A stretch of 64,000 bases of DNA from Plasmodiophora brassicae (GCA_039704465.1 JASFAU010000013.1:930001-994000), one strand, 5' to 3'. Shown: positions 1 to 11,089, numbered from the stretch's first letter. A program made the numbers and translations. The notes: a model not told the origin generated them from the letters alone.

Positions 1-794
1 GACCGCAAACCAAAGGACACCGGGCGAGGCAGCAGGCGCCGATAGCGGCATCTTGCGTACGTTTCGCTGTGTTAATGTAGGATTAATGCTGGTCTGGCGA
101 CCGCTCCAGGTAGAGGAGGTTCAGCGCGGCGCCGTTGGCCGTTTTACTTAACGGTACATGCGGCGATCGTCTGCCTGGTAGTGGGTGTCGTCAGGTGGCA
201 CATGACGTCGGCCCGTGGGTCTCCGTCTGCCCATGGACCACCGACAAGGTACTCGCACGTATAGAGGGCGACGACGCCGACCGCCCGTACTGAAGCATGT
301 CGATCAGCCGGCACAGCGCGCGGTGGCGATCATCATGTCAGTGCGCGTGCGCTGCTGTGATGGCACGATGATGACAACCGGCGTCCAGCGTTGCAATTGC
401 TGACGCGGCTGCGGGAGGCGCTGTGCCATCAGTCAGGGCGGGTCGGCGCCGACGAATCTCGTGGCGATTTCCCACGCGCGGTCCTGCAATCGGGTCTGTC
501 CGTCCGGCTAGCGTTCGAGACCCTACGTTAGTCGCCGATGGCATCGCTACGAAGCGCGGGGGAGGGGTTCGACCTGATTGGCGTTGCAGATCAGGTCGGG
601 TCGCTGCACGGGATCGGTGACGTCATGGGCACCGTCATCACGATCCTGGACGCCGCTGTCTACACCGACGAACCTGCTGACGGGCAACGTCGTCACACAT
701 ACGCGTCTCGTGGCGCCGACGCGCAGACGATAGCGTGCGCCTGCGCCTGCACGCCCGGCCCAGACAACTCACGCTGAGCGCTGCCTTGCCTCAG
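1..794. other. No resolved gene; probable upstream exon region
   Basis: I find no coding region I can defend here. The coiled-coil gene that follows has its first recognisable exon at 795, directly after an acceptor-like TTGCCTCAG, and no in-frame ATG precedes it, so its true first exon or exons probably lie in this stretch. Open frames here are short and have no recognisable domain. Confidence 0.4.
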
Positions 795-3415
795 AGACGA
801 TTCCCGACAACGGGTTGCCTGCCTGAGCGGGCGGAACGCCGAGTTGCAGGGCCGCCTACGCGATCTGGAGACTGACCTCCAGCGACAGCGGTTGGGCCCG
901 TTCGGTATGGTGACGAATGCGCGCGTTCTGATCACCGGTCTGCTGCAGGGCGGATTGGGCGGCCCTGACGACGTCGCACGCCGAGCAGGCGCAGCTGGTA
1001 TCGGGCCTGCAATCCCGTGTACGCCAGTTGCAATTGGACCTGCATCGGTACCAGGACGAGAACAACAGGCTGGCGCAGGAGAAAACCGCCCTGGAGCGCG
1101 CCGTGTTCGAGGCGGAACTCGAGGCCATCGAGCAGCGGCGCGTCGCCGACGACGGTCAGGGGGGACCCCCGCCCGCCCGCGACCGTGCTCTGATGCCCGC
1201 GTTCTGCTCTGCAGCCCTGGCCGAATGCCAGCGGGTGACGGTGGCGCACAGCCAGCAGCAGAAGCTCCTGTCGCAGGTGGACTTCGACCCGAGTCGTCTG
1301 ACACCCGCTGCCCAGCAAAGGTACGTCGTCGTCGTGCGCTCCTCCTCGTCAGCCGACCCGCTCACGGTTGCGGTCGGCAGTGCGGCCATCTCTGAGATTG
1401 CCACCGAGGACACGATGCGGAACGAGCTGGAGACGGCGTACCGGCAACGCGACCGCCTGATCGCGCAGCTGGACGACGCGGTACGGGAGCGTGACGCGTA
1501 CCTGGCCCGGTACAAGAAGGAGAACCAGGCGAAGAACATGGGGCTGCTGCGCCTCGCCCAGGTCAAGGACGAGCTGGGCGCCACCGCCGACCAGCTGTCC
1601 GACGCCATGCGCTGCCGGACGCCCAGGCCGGACTGGAGCAGGCGTGACGACAGGTACGACCTCGTGTACCGCGTTTGTGGCGGCGCCGACTACGTGGCCG
1701 GGCCGGCGCCGTCCCGCGACAAGGTCGCGCGTATCCTCGACACGCTCCAGGGTCGCGTCAGGACGATGGACGACCTGAACGTCACGTTGCACGGGCAGCG
1801 GGACCGGACGGAAGGGCAAGCGGTCGACCTCCACGTCTCGCCTCTGTCCAATCACCGGTTCCTGTACGCGCACCCCACCGATACGCCAATGGTAGGCCGG
1901 CGTGTCGTCGTGACGGATCGGATCGCTGACGACGGTCGCGGTTGCAGGTGCCGTCGTGGCTGGGCGTGCCCGTCGAGCTGGGCGCTGTGCGCGTCCGCAA
2001 CCGGAACTGGACGCTGAAGCAGACGCTGAAGATGGCGAGGGACGTGTTCGCGTTCCGGGAGAGCCAGGCGCCCGCGTCGACGGACCCGTCCCTGGTCCTG
2101 ACCGACTGGATACGCAGCAAGGTCGACGATGGGTCAGCCGTCGACGGCCTGGACCTCGCCTACAACCTGACCGATGCGCTCGACCGGTACCGATGGAACT
2201 CGGATTGCGCCCTGCTCCTCGAGGTGCGTCCGCACCGTCTTGCTACGTGCGCCCGCCGTTGTGACCCCCCGCCGCCGATGTCAGATCATTCGCGTGCGCA
2301 TCCACTGGGACGCCTTGCGGGTGATCGCGACGATCGAGGACGCGCTGCTGGCCGCCATGATGCAGGTCGACAGGCGCGTCCGAGGGAGACCGTCGGGCAA
2401 GGTGCCCAAGGGTACGCGTTGTTGTTCGTCTCGGCAGTGGGCGACCGGCGCGGCGGTGAACACGTGCGCAGGCGTCTTCCTGGAGCAATGCGCGCGCGTG
2501 TTCCCGAACAAGTCGGAGGAGGCGCGGGCCATGTACGTGAAGGCGCTGCAGAAGAGCGGCGAGGCCGGCTTCCTCGTCGACTACCGGAGCGTGCTGAATC
2601 GGGCGGCCCCCCGCACAGACGTAGGGCGCCGTGTTGCTGGGTGCTGACGCGCTCACCCGCCCGTTATATAGTTCCTGGAGATGATCCGCAACCAGTTCGT
2701 CGAGGAGATCCTGGACTTCCAGCACCGGATCCGACGGGGCCTGCAGGAGCGTCGCGATCCGGACGGCATGGTGCTTAGGGTGGTGGCGCCCGGCTCGAAG
2801 CGCGCAACGCTGATGCGACGATCGCAGGTGCCGTTCGCTGGCGTTGTCGAGGTGATGGCCCAGGTCGGTTGCACGCTGCCGGTCAGCGACCTGTCGTTGG
2901 CGGCGTCGCGCGTTCTGCCTCACGCGCCCGACACGATCGCCATGACGGATCGCCTGCCATCGCACGCGTTCCTGCACACGCTGAACAGGATGTACCTGGC
3001 GGTGCCGTCGGGCCTGTTCGTCGCGCTGGATCCATCGACGACCGAGGGCGATTCGTCGGTCATGCCAGATAGAGGGTGGGTGGCGCAACGGTCGTCGTCG
3101 TCGTCGCACACCATATGACGACTGGCCCGTTGGGCGTACAGCGTTGTCAAGAGCGCGTCCCATCAAGGCCTGACGAAGCGTCGCGGGTCGTCGCGCCTGA
3201 TGTCGGTCAGCAAGTCGGCGTCGGTGCTGGCGGCAGGCGCCGCGCCGGACACGGACGACGACGATACGGCCAGCACGGTGACGGAGGACGGCCCGCGGGC
3301 GCCCAGCGATTCCGGCGACCTGTCCGACCTGGACCAGAGGTCGCCTCGCAGCTCGGTCACCGACCTGGTCCCAGGCGATGGCCAGCAGCGCGCCCTGGAC
3401 CCGTCCGGCGTGTGA
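795..3415 (+). CDS. Multi-exon coiled-coil protein, possibly ciliary/flagellar
   Basis: I infer at least eight exons: 795-890, 949-1154, 1215-1320, 1381-1891, 1948-2223, 2285-2620, 2672-3075 and 3142-3415. They are separated by GT-AG introns of 51-66 bp, and phases match at every junction I checked (for example 2621-2671 phase 0, 3076-3141 phase 2). The product opens with a long heptad-like coiled coil rich in Glu, Gln and Arg. A helical middle domain follows, containing NWTLKQTLKMARDVF and then FPNKSEEARAMYVKALQKSG and QFVEEILDFQHRI. It ends in an acidic Ser/Asp-rich tail (DTDDDDTAS) before the TGA at 3415. The middle domain reminds me of ciliary coiled-coil proteins such as the TSNAXIP1 group, but that is recollection and unproven. 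The 5' end is unresolved. A short out-of-frame stretch near 1610-1720 may hide another intron or an indel. Confidence 0.55.
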
Positions 3416-3508
3416 CCCGTCTCTGTAAACCGTGATGCCTGCGGGTCGTCCCGGGCCACCACCCCCCGCCACAGCGTCTTTATGGAAGCGTCGGTAGCGC
3501 GTTCGTCG

Positions 3509-4662
3509 TCAAGGGCAGGCGCTGCGATGGTGCCGGAAATGGTCGGTGGCCTCGACGAGCTCGTGGATGATGCCGGGCTCCTTGGCGGTGTGCCCCGCAT
3601 CGGGGACGATGACGAGTCGGGAGGCGGGCCAGGCGCGCGAGAGCTGCCAGGCGGATCGTGCAGGGCAGACGACGTCGTAGCGCCCTTGCACGATAATGCC
3701 GGGGACGTCCTTCAGCAGGCCCGCCCGGTCGATCAGCTGCCCGTCCGATTCGAACCACCCGCCGTGCACGAAGAAATGGCTTTCGATGCGCTGGACAACG
3801 ATTGTAAGCGGGCGCGAACACAAGAACGGATGGGGCGGGCGCGGCGTACCGCGAATTGCAGGGCGAACGCATCGTTGCTGCCGCGTTGGACGTAGTCGGG
3901 GTCGGGCAGGAGGCGACTCGTCGCCATCTCGTACGTGGTCCACGCGCGGGCGGCTCGCTGGCGAACGTGTTCGTCGTCGCCCGTCAGCCGCCGATGATAG
4001 GCGCCGATCAGGTCGCAGCGCTCCACAGCGGGGATCTCGCTGGCGAACGCGTCGAACGCCTCCGGGAACATGTGGCTGGCGCCCTCCTCTGCGCAACGAC
4101 GATTCAGGGCGCAACGTGACGGTTGGACGTGTCGCGGCGTACGGTAGAACCAGAGGAGCTCCGACCGTCGCAACGTGAAGATGCCCCGGAGGACCATGGC
4201 GGTGACGCGACCAGGGTGCGATTCGGCATAGGCCAGGGCGAGCGTGGACCCCCAGCTGCCGCCGAACACCATCCACTTGTCGATCTGCAGATGCGCCCGG
4301 ATGCGCTCGATATCGTCGACGCAGGCCCAGGTCGTGTTGTCCCGCAGGTCGGCGTGCGGCGTGCTTTTCCCACTTCCGCTGCGGCGCATTGTTCAACGAG
4401 CGCGCCGTTGCAGCAGAGAGAGAGCGAGGGACCCGCGGGTGTACCGTTGGTCGAACAGGACGATCCGGTAGTGGGACGGGTCGAAGAACTGCCGGTAGTA
4501 CGGCTGCAGGCCGCCACCCGGGCCGCCGTGCAGGACGACAACGGGCTGCCCGTCGCGTCGACCGCACTCCTCGACGTACAGCGTGTGCACGGGCGAGACC
4601 GGCAGCCGGTACGTCGCGTACGGCTCAATGGCCGGGTACAGATGCCGGCGCAGCGCCGACAT
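3509..4662 (-). CDS. pip: Proline iminopeptidase (alpha/beta hydrolase, S33 family)
   Basis: Removes N-terminal proline from peptides, probably in the cytosol, since no signal peptide is visible. Four exons: 4445-4662, 4143-4378, 3850-4088 and 3509-3790. The three introns (4379-4444, 4089-4142, 3791-3849) are 54-66 bp and GT-AG. Joining them gives 324 residues, close to the roughly 315 usual for the family. The start at 4662 gives MSALRRHLYPAIEPYAT, the typical family N terminus. Visible hallmarks are the oxyanion motif HGGPGGG, FDQRGSGKS restored across intron 1, the nucleophile elbow GGSWGS, the acid in GRYDVVCP and the catalytic His in PDAGHT. All three catalytic residues are present and nothing interrupts the frame, so the gene looks intact. 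Splicing is inferred from phase and from my memory of the family. Confidence 0.93.
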
Positions 4663-4858
4663 GACGTCGCGCGACGGACCGACTCCTAATTGGAGCGTTG
4701 GGGAGGCCCCCGGGCCCGGGGCACACTCACATGGTGGTGTGGCCGGCGGCGCGGACTTGCCGAAGTGGGATAGGTAGTTCCCCAGTTACCGTTTATAATT
4801 CGCGCACGACGTCCGGCGCTGCAGTCGCGGACATTCGTGTGCAGACCCAGAACGGGGT

Positions 4859-5937
4859 TCAGCGCGACGAGCGGTGAGCATCGGGGATGCAGTCCATGCC
4901 GATGCACGACGAGCCTTTGAAACGCCTCGACGTGGAGCGCCTGGCGCGCCCGGCCTTGCTCCGCATCAGATCCGCGACCTCTGAGCAGTCCGGCCGCGTC
5001 GTGACCACCTTAAGCGCCTCGTCGAACGCGGGCGTGTCGACCTTGAGCCCGGGCGACTCGATGAGCATCTTCGCGATATCAAACGGTTTGCGCTGACGGC
5101 GAGCAGCAATGGGTTGCCAGCGTTGACATCGACGTGGCCCTTGTCGAGCATCAGGTGGACCATGGCCGGAAGGTTGTAAAACACGGCCCACAGCAGTGGC
5201 GTGTAGTCGGCGTTCTTGCTGACGTCGCCGCGCGTGCCGACCAGCGTCTCGATGATAACGCGCAGCTCATCCGACGCGTACCTGTGCCAACCGCCGATCG
5301 CGTACTGCAGCGGCGTCCACCCCTTCCCGTCGATGGCATTGACTTTAATACCAGGGGCTCCAACCATCACGGAGACGACCTCGACCTGTACGTTGTTCAC
5401 GGCCAGATGCAGCGGCGTCTTCTGCGTCGCGTCGCGTGCATTGACGTTGATGCCAGGAGCGGCCAGCAGCAACCGGACGATGGCAGGTTGCCCTCGAAGC
5501 GCGGCCCAATGCAGCGGCGTATGTGCCGAAGTTCCCGCCACCGCATTGACGTTAATACTGGGGAGGCTCAGCAGAAACGTGACAATCTGTGCCTCTCCAT
5601 GGTATGCGGCCCAGTGCAGCAACGGTTGACCATTGTCCCATGACTCCCAGTTGATGAAGGCGACGTTGTTTGAGCGCAGCCGGCGTTGGAGTGTCTGGAA
5701 GGTTTCCAGCCTTTCCTGGCTATGACTTGCAACCTCTTTGAGGCGCGTCATGCCGTCGACGATCGCCTGCGACGATTGCTGCCCAGGCTGGTACGAATTC
5801 CCGTCGCCATCATCGTCAGAAAGATACGCCCTGACGGCAGGCAGATGGACTACGGCGAGCACGCCGGCGATCAGGATCAGCGACGTCGACGCTAGCTGGG
5901 GCATACCACTGGATCGCTCGCGATTGCCGATGAACAT
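4859..5937 (-). pseudogene. Secreted ankyrin-repeat protein, copy 1 (frameshifted)
   Basis: First of five tandem paralogues. The start at 5937 (MFIGNRERSSG) is chosen because the paralogues begin MSISNR or MSINNR at the same point. A hydrophobic segment (STSLILIAGVLAVVHL) ending in VRA makes a plausible signal peptide. A charged linker of about 70 residues follows, then ankyrin repeats with the consensus TPLHWAA..G...IV.LLL..PGINVNA. Near 5085, after GNPLLLAVSANR, the frame shifts by one base: the family C terminus (FDIAKMLIESPGLKVD ... CIGMDCIPDAHRSSR) continues in another frame to the stop at 4859. The original frame would end at 4966 in an unrelated tail. The copy is either recently inactivated or carries a sequencing error. 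Function is unknown; secretion is inferred from the N terminus. Confidence 0.75.
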
Positions 5938-6737
5938 ATTGGCGCACGTTGCGCCCGTTCCAGATGAGTGCGGTCCAGTCACGCGCGCTTCAGGTGACGT
6001 TGCCGATATGCCCAACGCCGACAGATAACTGTAATGGTTCCTCTGAGGTGGCACCTCGTCGCGGGGATGTGCGCCGCACGTTCCTGAACTGCTCCGCGGA
6101 CGCCGCCACGGACCTCTTAAGTGTTACCTTAAGGCGCCCCCGTATATCGGGGCAGAGACGTACGACGCGTTATCCGCCCATCTCCACCAGCGCCGGATAC
6201 GTACGGAACGAACGACACTTGCAGGCATCGTCGAATCGACCAATGTGAATCGGGAAGGCGCGTGATCAGAACCCCGGGCACACTGGTCGTGGCTCCATCC
6301 GTACGGTCGCGTACACAAACGAGGGACAGACCGATAGCACGAAATGACGAACCCCCTGTGAAATGCCGTTTTAACGCCGATACTGCGATGTCAGATTCCG
6401 CAGAACGAGGGTGAACGGTGACGAGCCGGCTACATGATACCGCGCGCGGTCGTGGTGTGATGGGCTTGCATGCCCTCCCTTCGTTGGCGTCGGCTTCTCT
6501 GGCGTTTCGGAAGGGTTTGTTGCTGGCTGCCCTGGAGAACAGTTATAGCTGGATCACAAATCGTGAGACACGTTAGTGCTCGCATGTAGTTTGTCACTGC
6601 AGCCCCGACGTCTCGACCGGTCTCTCCATGTCGCTTGTCCAGTACATGCCTGATCATATGCAGGTTGCTATCTGCGCATGTCAACGGTAAGGCTGGAGGT
6701 TTATAATGCAGGTCAAGCAGTCAAAGGGCATCGATGT
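5938..6737. other. Intergenic region between ankyrin copies 1 and 2
   Basis: No gene is supported. It holds the upstream region of copy 1 on the minus strand, about 120 nt of which is an in-frame extension without signal-peptide character, and the downstream region of copy 2. I see no repeats or RNA genes. Confidence 0.4.
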
Positions 6738-7727
6738 TTAGTGCGAAGGGCGAATGTGAGCATCGGGATCGAAGCAGTCCATCGAGAGGCATGGGTTCCC
6801 AAAGAGTCCCTTCCTCGGGCGACGACCAGCGCTCCGCCCGGTCTCTAGCAACGACTTCAGCTGTGAATGGCCACATAGTTTGGCCAACTGCATCGCGTCG
6901 CGGACCCCTTGCGAAGTGACATCGATATCGACGCGCTTGACCAGCATCTCAGCAATTGCCCAGTGACCCTTCTGGACGGCCAGTAGCAACGGGTTGCCAA
7001 CGTTGACATCGGTTCCCTGGTGCCGCAGCAGCGTCTTGACAATGTGATGGAGGTCTTTCTTGACAGCCTTGCATAACGGCGTTGAACGAGAAGGTCCCCC
7101 GTGGTTGGCGTCGACTCCCTTTTGGAGCAGCAGCTTGACGATATCCTGCAGGCCGTTGTCCACGGCCCAGTACAATGCCGTGTACCGTGCCGTTCCGACG
7201 TCGATGGCACCGGCACCGATCAGCGCCTTGATGACGCGACGAAGTTGACGTGTACTCCCGGAATACGCGTCTGCAGACCGCCAACTCTCAATGGCGTACT
7301 GCAAAGGTGTCTTCCCGTCCTGGTCGACGGTGTTGATGCCCGTGCGAGCGTCTTGCACGAGCAAATTGACGACTTTGGCGTCAGCGTTCTCCACTCCCAA
7401 ATGCAGCGGCGTCTTGTGCTCGTAGTCGCGTGCGTTGACGTCCATACCGCTAGCCGCCAACAGCATCTTGACAATGGCAGGCTGTCCTCGGTACGATGCC
7501 CAGTGCAACGGCGTCCGATGCAGTGTCCAATCCGCCACATGGACGTTAATTCCTGGGGCACTCAGCAGGAGCTCCACAATAGCCGTCTCTCCATGAAAAG
7601 AGGCCCACTGCAGAAGCGTCTGACCTTTGTCCCACTGCTTCTCACAGGCCCAGCTCCCGATACTGTGATATCCATAGAGCAGGCTGTCACGAAGTCCCTC
7701 CAAGATGACCTGCCTTTCGTTGGTAGT

Positions 7728-7847
7728 TGTCAGGTTCAACTGACTCACGCGTTGACCGACTGCCGTCGGTCCGCGGTCGTCTCGGACTTTATTGCTGTCG
7801 GCGCCATTTGAGGCGCCATTTGCCAACGCGCCCGTTCAGGCGTTACA
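7728..7847 (-). repeat. 3' LTR of the short gypsy element
   Basis: 120 bp, TGTAAC...CTGACA in element sense. The stop codon (TAA) of the chromodomain frame lies within the first bases of this LTR. It contains an AATAAA-type signal and the AGTCGGTCAA motif complementary to the sequence just after the 5' LTR. Confidence 0.92.
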
Positions 7848-8822
7848 TCAGATTCGGTCTATTCCTGGCACGTCTGCGGCCAGGCCCGGGCTTGTCTGGG
7901 TAGCGTCGGTGGAATTCTGCGATTGCGCGGTCAAGTCCCCCGGTGCCTCGTAGGGAGGTGGCCGGTTCCCAAGTCCGTTCTGAGGCCGGGTATCCGTCCC
8001 AGTCGAGGAAGTAGAACAGGCGGCCGTTCCGGAATCGCGAATCGAGGATGTCGTTGACCACGTACAGCGGCGCATCTTCCCCTTCGAGAACGATCGGATC
8101 TGGTGGTGCCGGTTGACGCCCAGGAATAACGCTAGGAACGTATGGTTCCAGCAACGACGAGTGAAACACGTTGTGCATGCGGCACGTGGCGGGCAGCGCG
8201 AGTTCGAATGCGACCTTGTTGACGACCGGCACCGGAATCGCACGACGTGCACGTCGATGCTGGGCGTCGTCCGGCGGAAATGCTCGAATGCCTCCTTGGC
8301 GGCACGCGGTGTCGATTCCGGGAACGCACCAGTCAGTGACGCTGTCAACTCGGTCGGCGTCGTCGGCGCCGCCGCGAAATAAAGCTCCCGCGCGTCGCCG
8401 ACCAGGCGGGACGAGAGCAGGTTTCGGGCCGTGCGAGGCAACGGTTCCTGCGAACGCAGGTCGAGCCCTGCGAAGTCGGAGAACATCTCTAGCCAATCCC
8501 GGGCGGTGATGGCGTCGATTGCAAAGTTGCCCGAAAATGACTGCAAATCGACGGTGACGTTCAGCGTCCGCGTTCCTAGGTCGTCGATATGTGCCGGCGG
8601 TTGGGAGCGTATCGCCTCGGTCGCAGCAGTCAACGCCCGTTCCGCCCGCTCCCGTCGGAGCATCTCCTCAAATTCGGCCCTCTGGGCGCGCAGCGCGTCC
8701 GCCACTGCCTTCGCGATCCTCTTCTCCATCGCCCCCTCGTCAGTCGTCTCGATCCCGTCAGTCGTTACCGTCTCGGCGGGCTTGTCGTCGTTCGTCTTCC
8801 GGGTTGCTCGCGTCTCCGGCAT
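7848..8822 (-). pseudogene. Gag N-terminus joined to integrase tail/chromodomain
   Basis: Starts MPETRATRKTNDDKPAET exactly as the Gag of A1 (37226) and follows it for about 195 residues to HVVRFRC. At 8227-8238 the sequence jumps to the integrase C terminus (VVNKVAFELALPATCRMHNV) and a chromodomain (YFLDWDGYPASERTWEPAT) ending KPGPGRRRARNRPNLM. The junction is out of frame: Gag runs on in a nonsense frame to about 7848 and the chromodomain lies in a second frame ending at 7843. No zinc knuckle or enzyme domain remains. The junction shares a few bases with both parents, consistent with an internal deletion by template switching. Confidence 0.85.
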
Positions 8823-8837
8823 GATAGTCGGTCAAAC

Positions 8838-8957
8838 TGTCAGGTTCAACTGACTCACGCGTTGACCGACTGCCGTCGGTCCGCGGTCGTCTCGGACTTT
8901 ATTGCCGTCGGCGCCATTTGAGGCGCCATTTGCCAACGCGCCCGTTCAGGCGTTACA
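8838..8957 (-). repeat. 5' LTR of the short gypsy element
   Basis: 120 bp, same sequence as the partner LTR except one base. It is followed in element sense by TTGACCGACT, the presumed self-priming site, and then by the Gag start codon at 8822. Confidence 0.92.
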
Positions 8958-9214
8958 GTAGTCGCCAGTTGCGCGAGTCTGACCACGCCAGGAGCGCTGT
9001 AGACGAGGCGCAGAAAGGACTGCTCCGGTAGCACAGTACGATAGGAAGCGATGTCGTCCCAGTTGTTGATGGGTGTGGCTTCGATACTGCCACCAGCGAT
9101 ATCTTCGTCCGATGGGTGCGCCCTGACGACATCCAGGATGCCAGCGAGAACGACGGTCAGGATCAGCAGCGACGCGGCTAGCGGCATGACATATGTTCCC
9201 TTCCGGGTGCTCAT

Positions 9215-9865
9215 AAGCGGCATTAATGTTGATGACGAACGGCTGAGTTGTTCCGACACGTTTTCCGGTCTGTTGCGGACGCTACGAGACGGACCAGCTG
9301 CATGCAGCCCGGCAGGGGCTCCGCGCTTTCTCGGAACTGCGCGCCTTGACCCGTGTCTTGCGGGCTGCGTCCTGCGGATGCCGCCCCGGACTTTCCCCAG
9401 GGCGCGCTCGTCGTAACCACTAACCATCCAGCACTGCAGGACACCGTCAGATACAGTGGGTTGCACAAACATTGATCATGGCCTCGCCAGGTCGATTGAT
9501 CAATCGGTGACGGTATTTGCCGATACGGGAATGCCGCAAACGAGTTGACGTAATCGGCCTCGCTTTCAGCATGCATAAACGGGTAATTGATTGCTGCCGC
9601 ACCCTGTGCTGAGCGCAATTAAAAGAGTAGAAGCGCCTCGATGTGAACCGGGCGATTCGGAATTGGTACCGGTGCTGGCGGCACGTCCGACGTCAACGCG
9701 TTGTCAGGTGGCGTCCCATTTTGTTAGCCTCGGTAACAGCAGAGACGCTGATCGACGGTTACGTGCGCAGCTCCAGCCGCTGTCCCTACACCAGCACCCG
9801 TGTTTCTCATCTCCCTGACCATACTACGGCGGCAAGGTCACTCCAGCTGAAAGGCATATGCGACT
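9215..9865. other. Intergenic region between ankyrin copies 2 and 3
   Basis: No gene supported. The 200 bp upstream of copy 2 contain GGCGCGCAGTTC on the minus strand; copy 4 has a similar GACGCGCAGTTT upstream, perhaps a shared promoter element or just residual paralogy. Confidence 0.35.
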
Positions 9866-11089
9866 TTACTGCGCAGGGCGATGAACATCGTGGACGCTGT
9901 CCATCGAGAAACATGGGTTCTTGAAGAGTCCCGACGTCAGGGAACGCGACAGTTTACGGCGGCTGCAGCGGTTATTCATCAAGGACACGAGTTGCGTATA
10001 ACCGTACCTCTCGGCCATCTGCAGTGCCTGCTGGAAACCTTGCGAAGTGACATCCAGCCTCGGGTGCTGGGCGAGCATCCTAGCGATTCGAAGGTGGCGT
10101 ATCTGGACGGCAAGCAGCAACGGGTGGCCAGCATTGACATCAATGTTCTCGTGCTCCAGCAGCATCGTAACCAGGTGAGGTCGGTCTTGCATCACAGCCT
10201 CGCACAGGGGCTGATTGCCGCCGCCCTCGTTGACATCGACTCCTTCCATCTTGAGCAGCAGCTCGACGATGTCAGAATGGTCGTGATGCACGGCCCAGTG
10301 CAGCGGCGTGACGTCTGACATCGGGCCGAACCCGGCGCCGAAACGGATCAGGACCTTGATGATGTGCTGGCGCGCACAAGACGGTTCCGCACGGCGCCAG
10401 CCTTCCATCGCGTGCTGCAGAGGGCTCTTCCCGTCCTCGTCGACGGCTGTGACGTCAATGCTGTCGGCGTTCACCAAGGCCATGACGGCGTCGTCCTGCC
10501 CGGAGATCACGGCTAAATGCAGTGGCGTCCTATGCTTCCAGTCGCGTGCATTGACTTGGATGCCCCGAGCCGCCAACAGCAGCTCCATAGTGGGACGCTG
10601 CCCCTGACGAGAGGCACAGTGCAATGGCGCCCGCCCATGGGTGCCATCAACCACATTGGCAGTGACACCCGGAGCACTCAGCAGGAACTGGACAATCTCG
10701 GTCTCGCCTTCGCTTGCGGCCCAGTGCAGCAGCGTCTGACGTGTGTCCCATTGTTCCTTGCCGATCAGGTGGGCGACGTCGCTGTCCTGTGCTTTTCCGG
10801 TAAAGAGGTGTTCATGAAGTTGCGTGACGATCTCCTTCCTCATCTTGTCGTGGGCGATCCACTTGAGGCGTGCCAGGCCGGGAGCGCTGTCGACAGCCGA
10901 CATGAATGCGGGCTGGCCACGCAAGGCTGCGATCGCAGGCCATTGGTTGAGTGGTATGCCGCGGGTGTCGCCCGGAACGATCGCCACGTCAGCAGCCTGC
11001 AGGATGCGACCGGCGAGAAGGGTGGCTGTCAGGATCAGCAGTGCAACCACCGGCATACGATGGGATCCAAGGCGATTGCTGATGGACAT
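9866..11089 (-). CDS. Secreted ankyrin-repeat protein, copy 3 (intact)
   Basis: 407 residues from ATG 11089 (MSISNRLGSHRM). Residues about 12-32 (MPVVALLILTATLLAGRIL) form a good signal-peptide core, with a likely cleavage near QAA/DVA. About 75 residues of helical linker follow (WPAIAALRGQPAFMSAVD). Then come eight or so ankyrin repeats from TLLHWAASEGETEIVQFLL to the degenerate last repeat QMAERYGYTQLVSLM. The C-terminal tail after the repeats is basic and ends GLFKNPCFSMDSVHDVH, shared with copies 2 and 5. No intron or frame break is visible, unlike the intron-rich neighbours. Ankyrin repeats bind proteins; together with a signal peptide this suggests an exported or endomembrane protein, and in a biotrophic protist possibly an effector. 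That last step is inference. Confidence 0.88.
   Translation of the reverse strand: MSISNRLGSHRMPVVALLILTATLLAGRILQAADVAIVPGDTRGIPLNQWPAIAALRGQPAFMSAVDSAPGLARLKWIAHDKMRKEIVTQLHEHLFTGKAQDSDVAHLIGKEQWDTRQTLLHWAASEGETEIVQFLLSAPGVTANVVDGTHGRAPLHCASRQGQRPTMELLLAARGIQVNARDWKHRTPLHLAVISGQDDAVMALVNADSIDVTAVDEDGKSPLQHAMEGWRRAEPSCARQHIIKVLIRFGAGFGPMSDVTPLHWAVHHDHSDIVELLLKMEGVDVNEGGGNQPLCEAVMQDRPHLVTMLLEHENIDVNAGHPLLLAVQIRHLRIARMLAQHPRLDVTSQGFQQALQMAERYGYTQLVSLMNNRCSRRKLSRSLTSGLFKNPCFSMDSVHDVHRPAQ

Larger units (their letters stand above)
7728..8957 (-). mobile_element. Non-autonomous Ty3/gypsy LTR element inserted in ankyrin copy 2
   Basis: 1230 bp bounded by two 120-bp LTRs (8838-8957 is 5' and 7728-7847 is 3' in element sense), each TG...CA, differing by one base that I can see (C/T near 7794). 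The flanks are a perfect 5-bp target duplication, GTAGT, at 7723-7727 and 8958-8962. The LTR is the same family as the one at 37091-37210. The interior keeps the start of Gag fused to the last part of integrase and the chromodomain; protease, reverse transcriptase, RNase H and the integrase core are deleted. It must have been mobilised by enzymes of a full-length relative such as A1. Confidence 0.93.
6738..9214 (-). pseudogene. Secreted ankyrin-repeat protein, copy 2, split by a retroelement
   Basis: The N-terminal part (9214-8958) starts MSTRKGTYVMPLAAS, has a signal-peptide-like hydrophobic core (LLILTVVLAGILDVVRA) and stops in the family's pre-ankyrin helical region at LAQLATT. The rest (7722-6738) resumes with NERQVILEGLRD, followed by about eight ankyrin repeats and the family C terminus GLFGNPCLSMDCFDPDAH. 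In between is a 1230-bp element (7728-8957) flanked by the duplication GTAGT. Without the element and one duplicate the frame is continuous, giving about 413 residues, so the pre-insertion allele was intact. As it stands the 5' part reads into the LTR and stops. The 3' part could be read from an ATG inside the other LTR (7826), giving a 362-residue ankyrin ORF without a signal peptide. Confidence 0.88.

Noticed and set aside
2243..3472. 409-codon minus-strand open frame opposite the coiled-coil gene
   Set aside because: The plus strand has matching splice phases and helical coding character; the minus frame is Arg/His-rich and domain-free, a GC-driven shadow.
3509..4662. Bacterial origin of the proline iminopeptidase
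   Set aside because: The protein is bacterial-like in motifs but the gene has three short introns like its neighbours, and the family is widespread in eukaryotes; transfer cannot be argued from this sequence.
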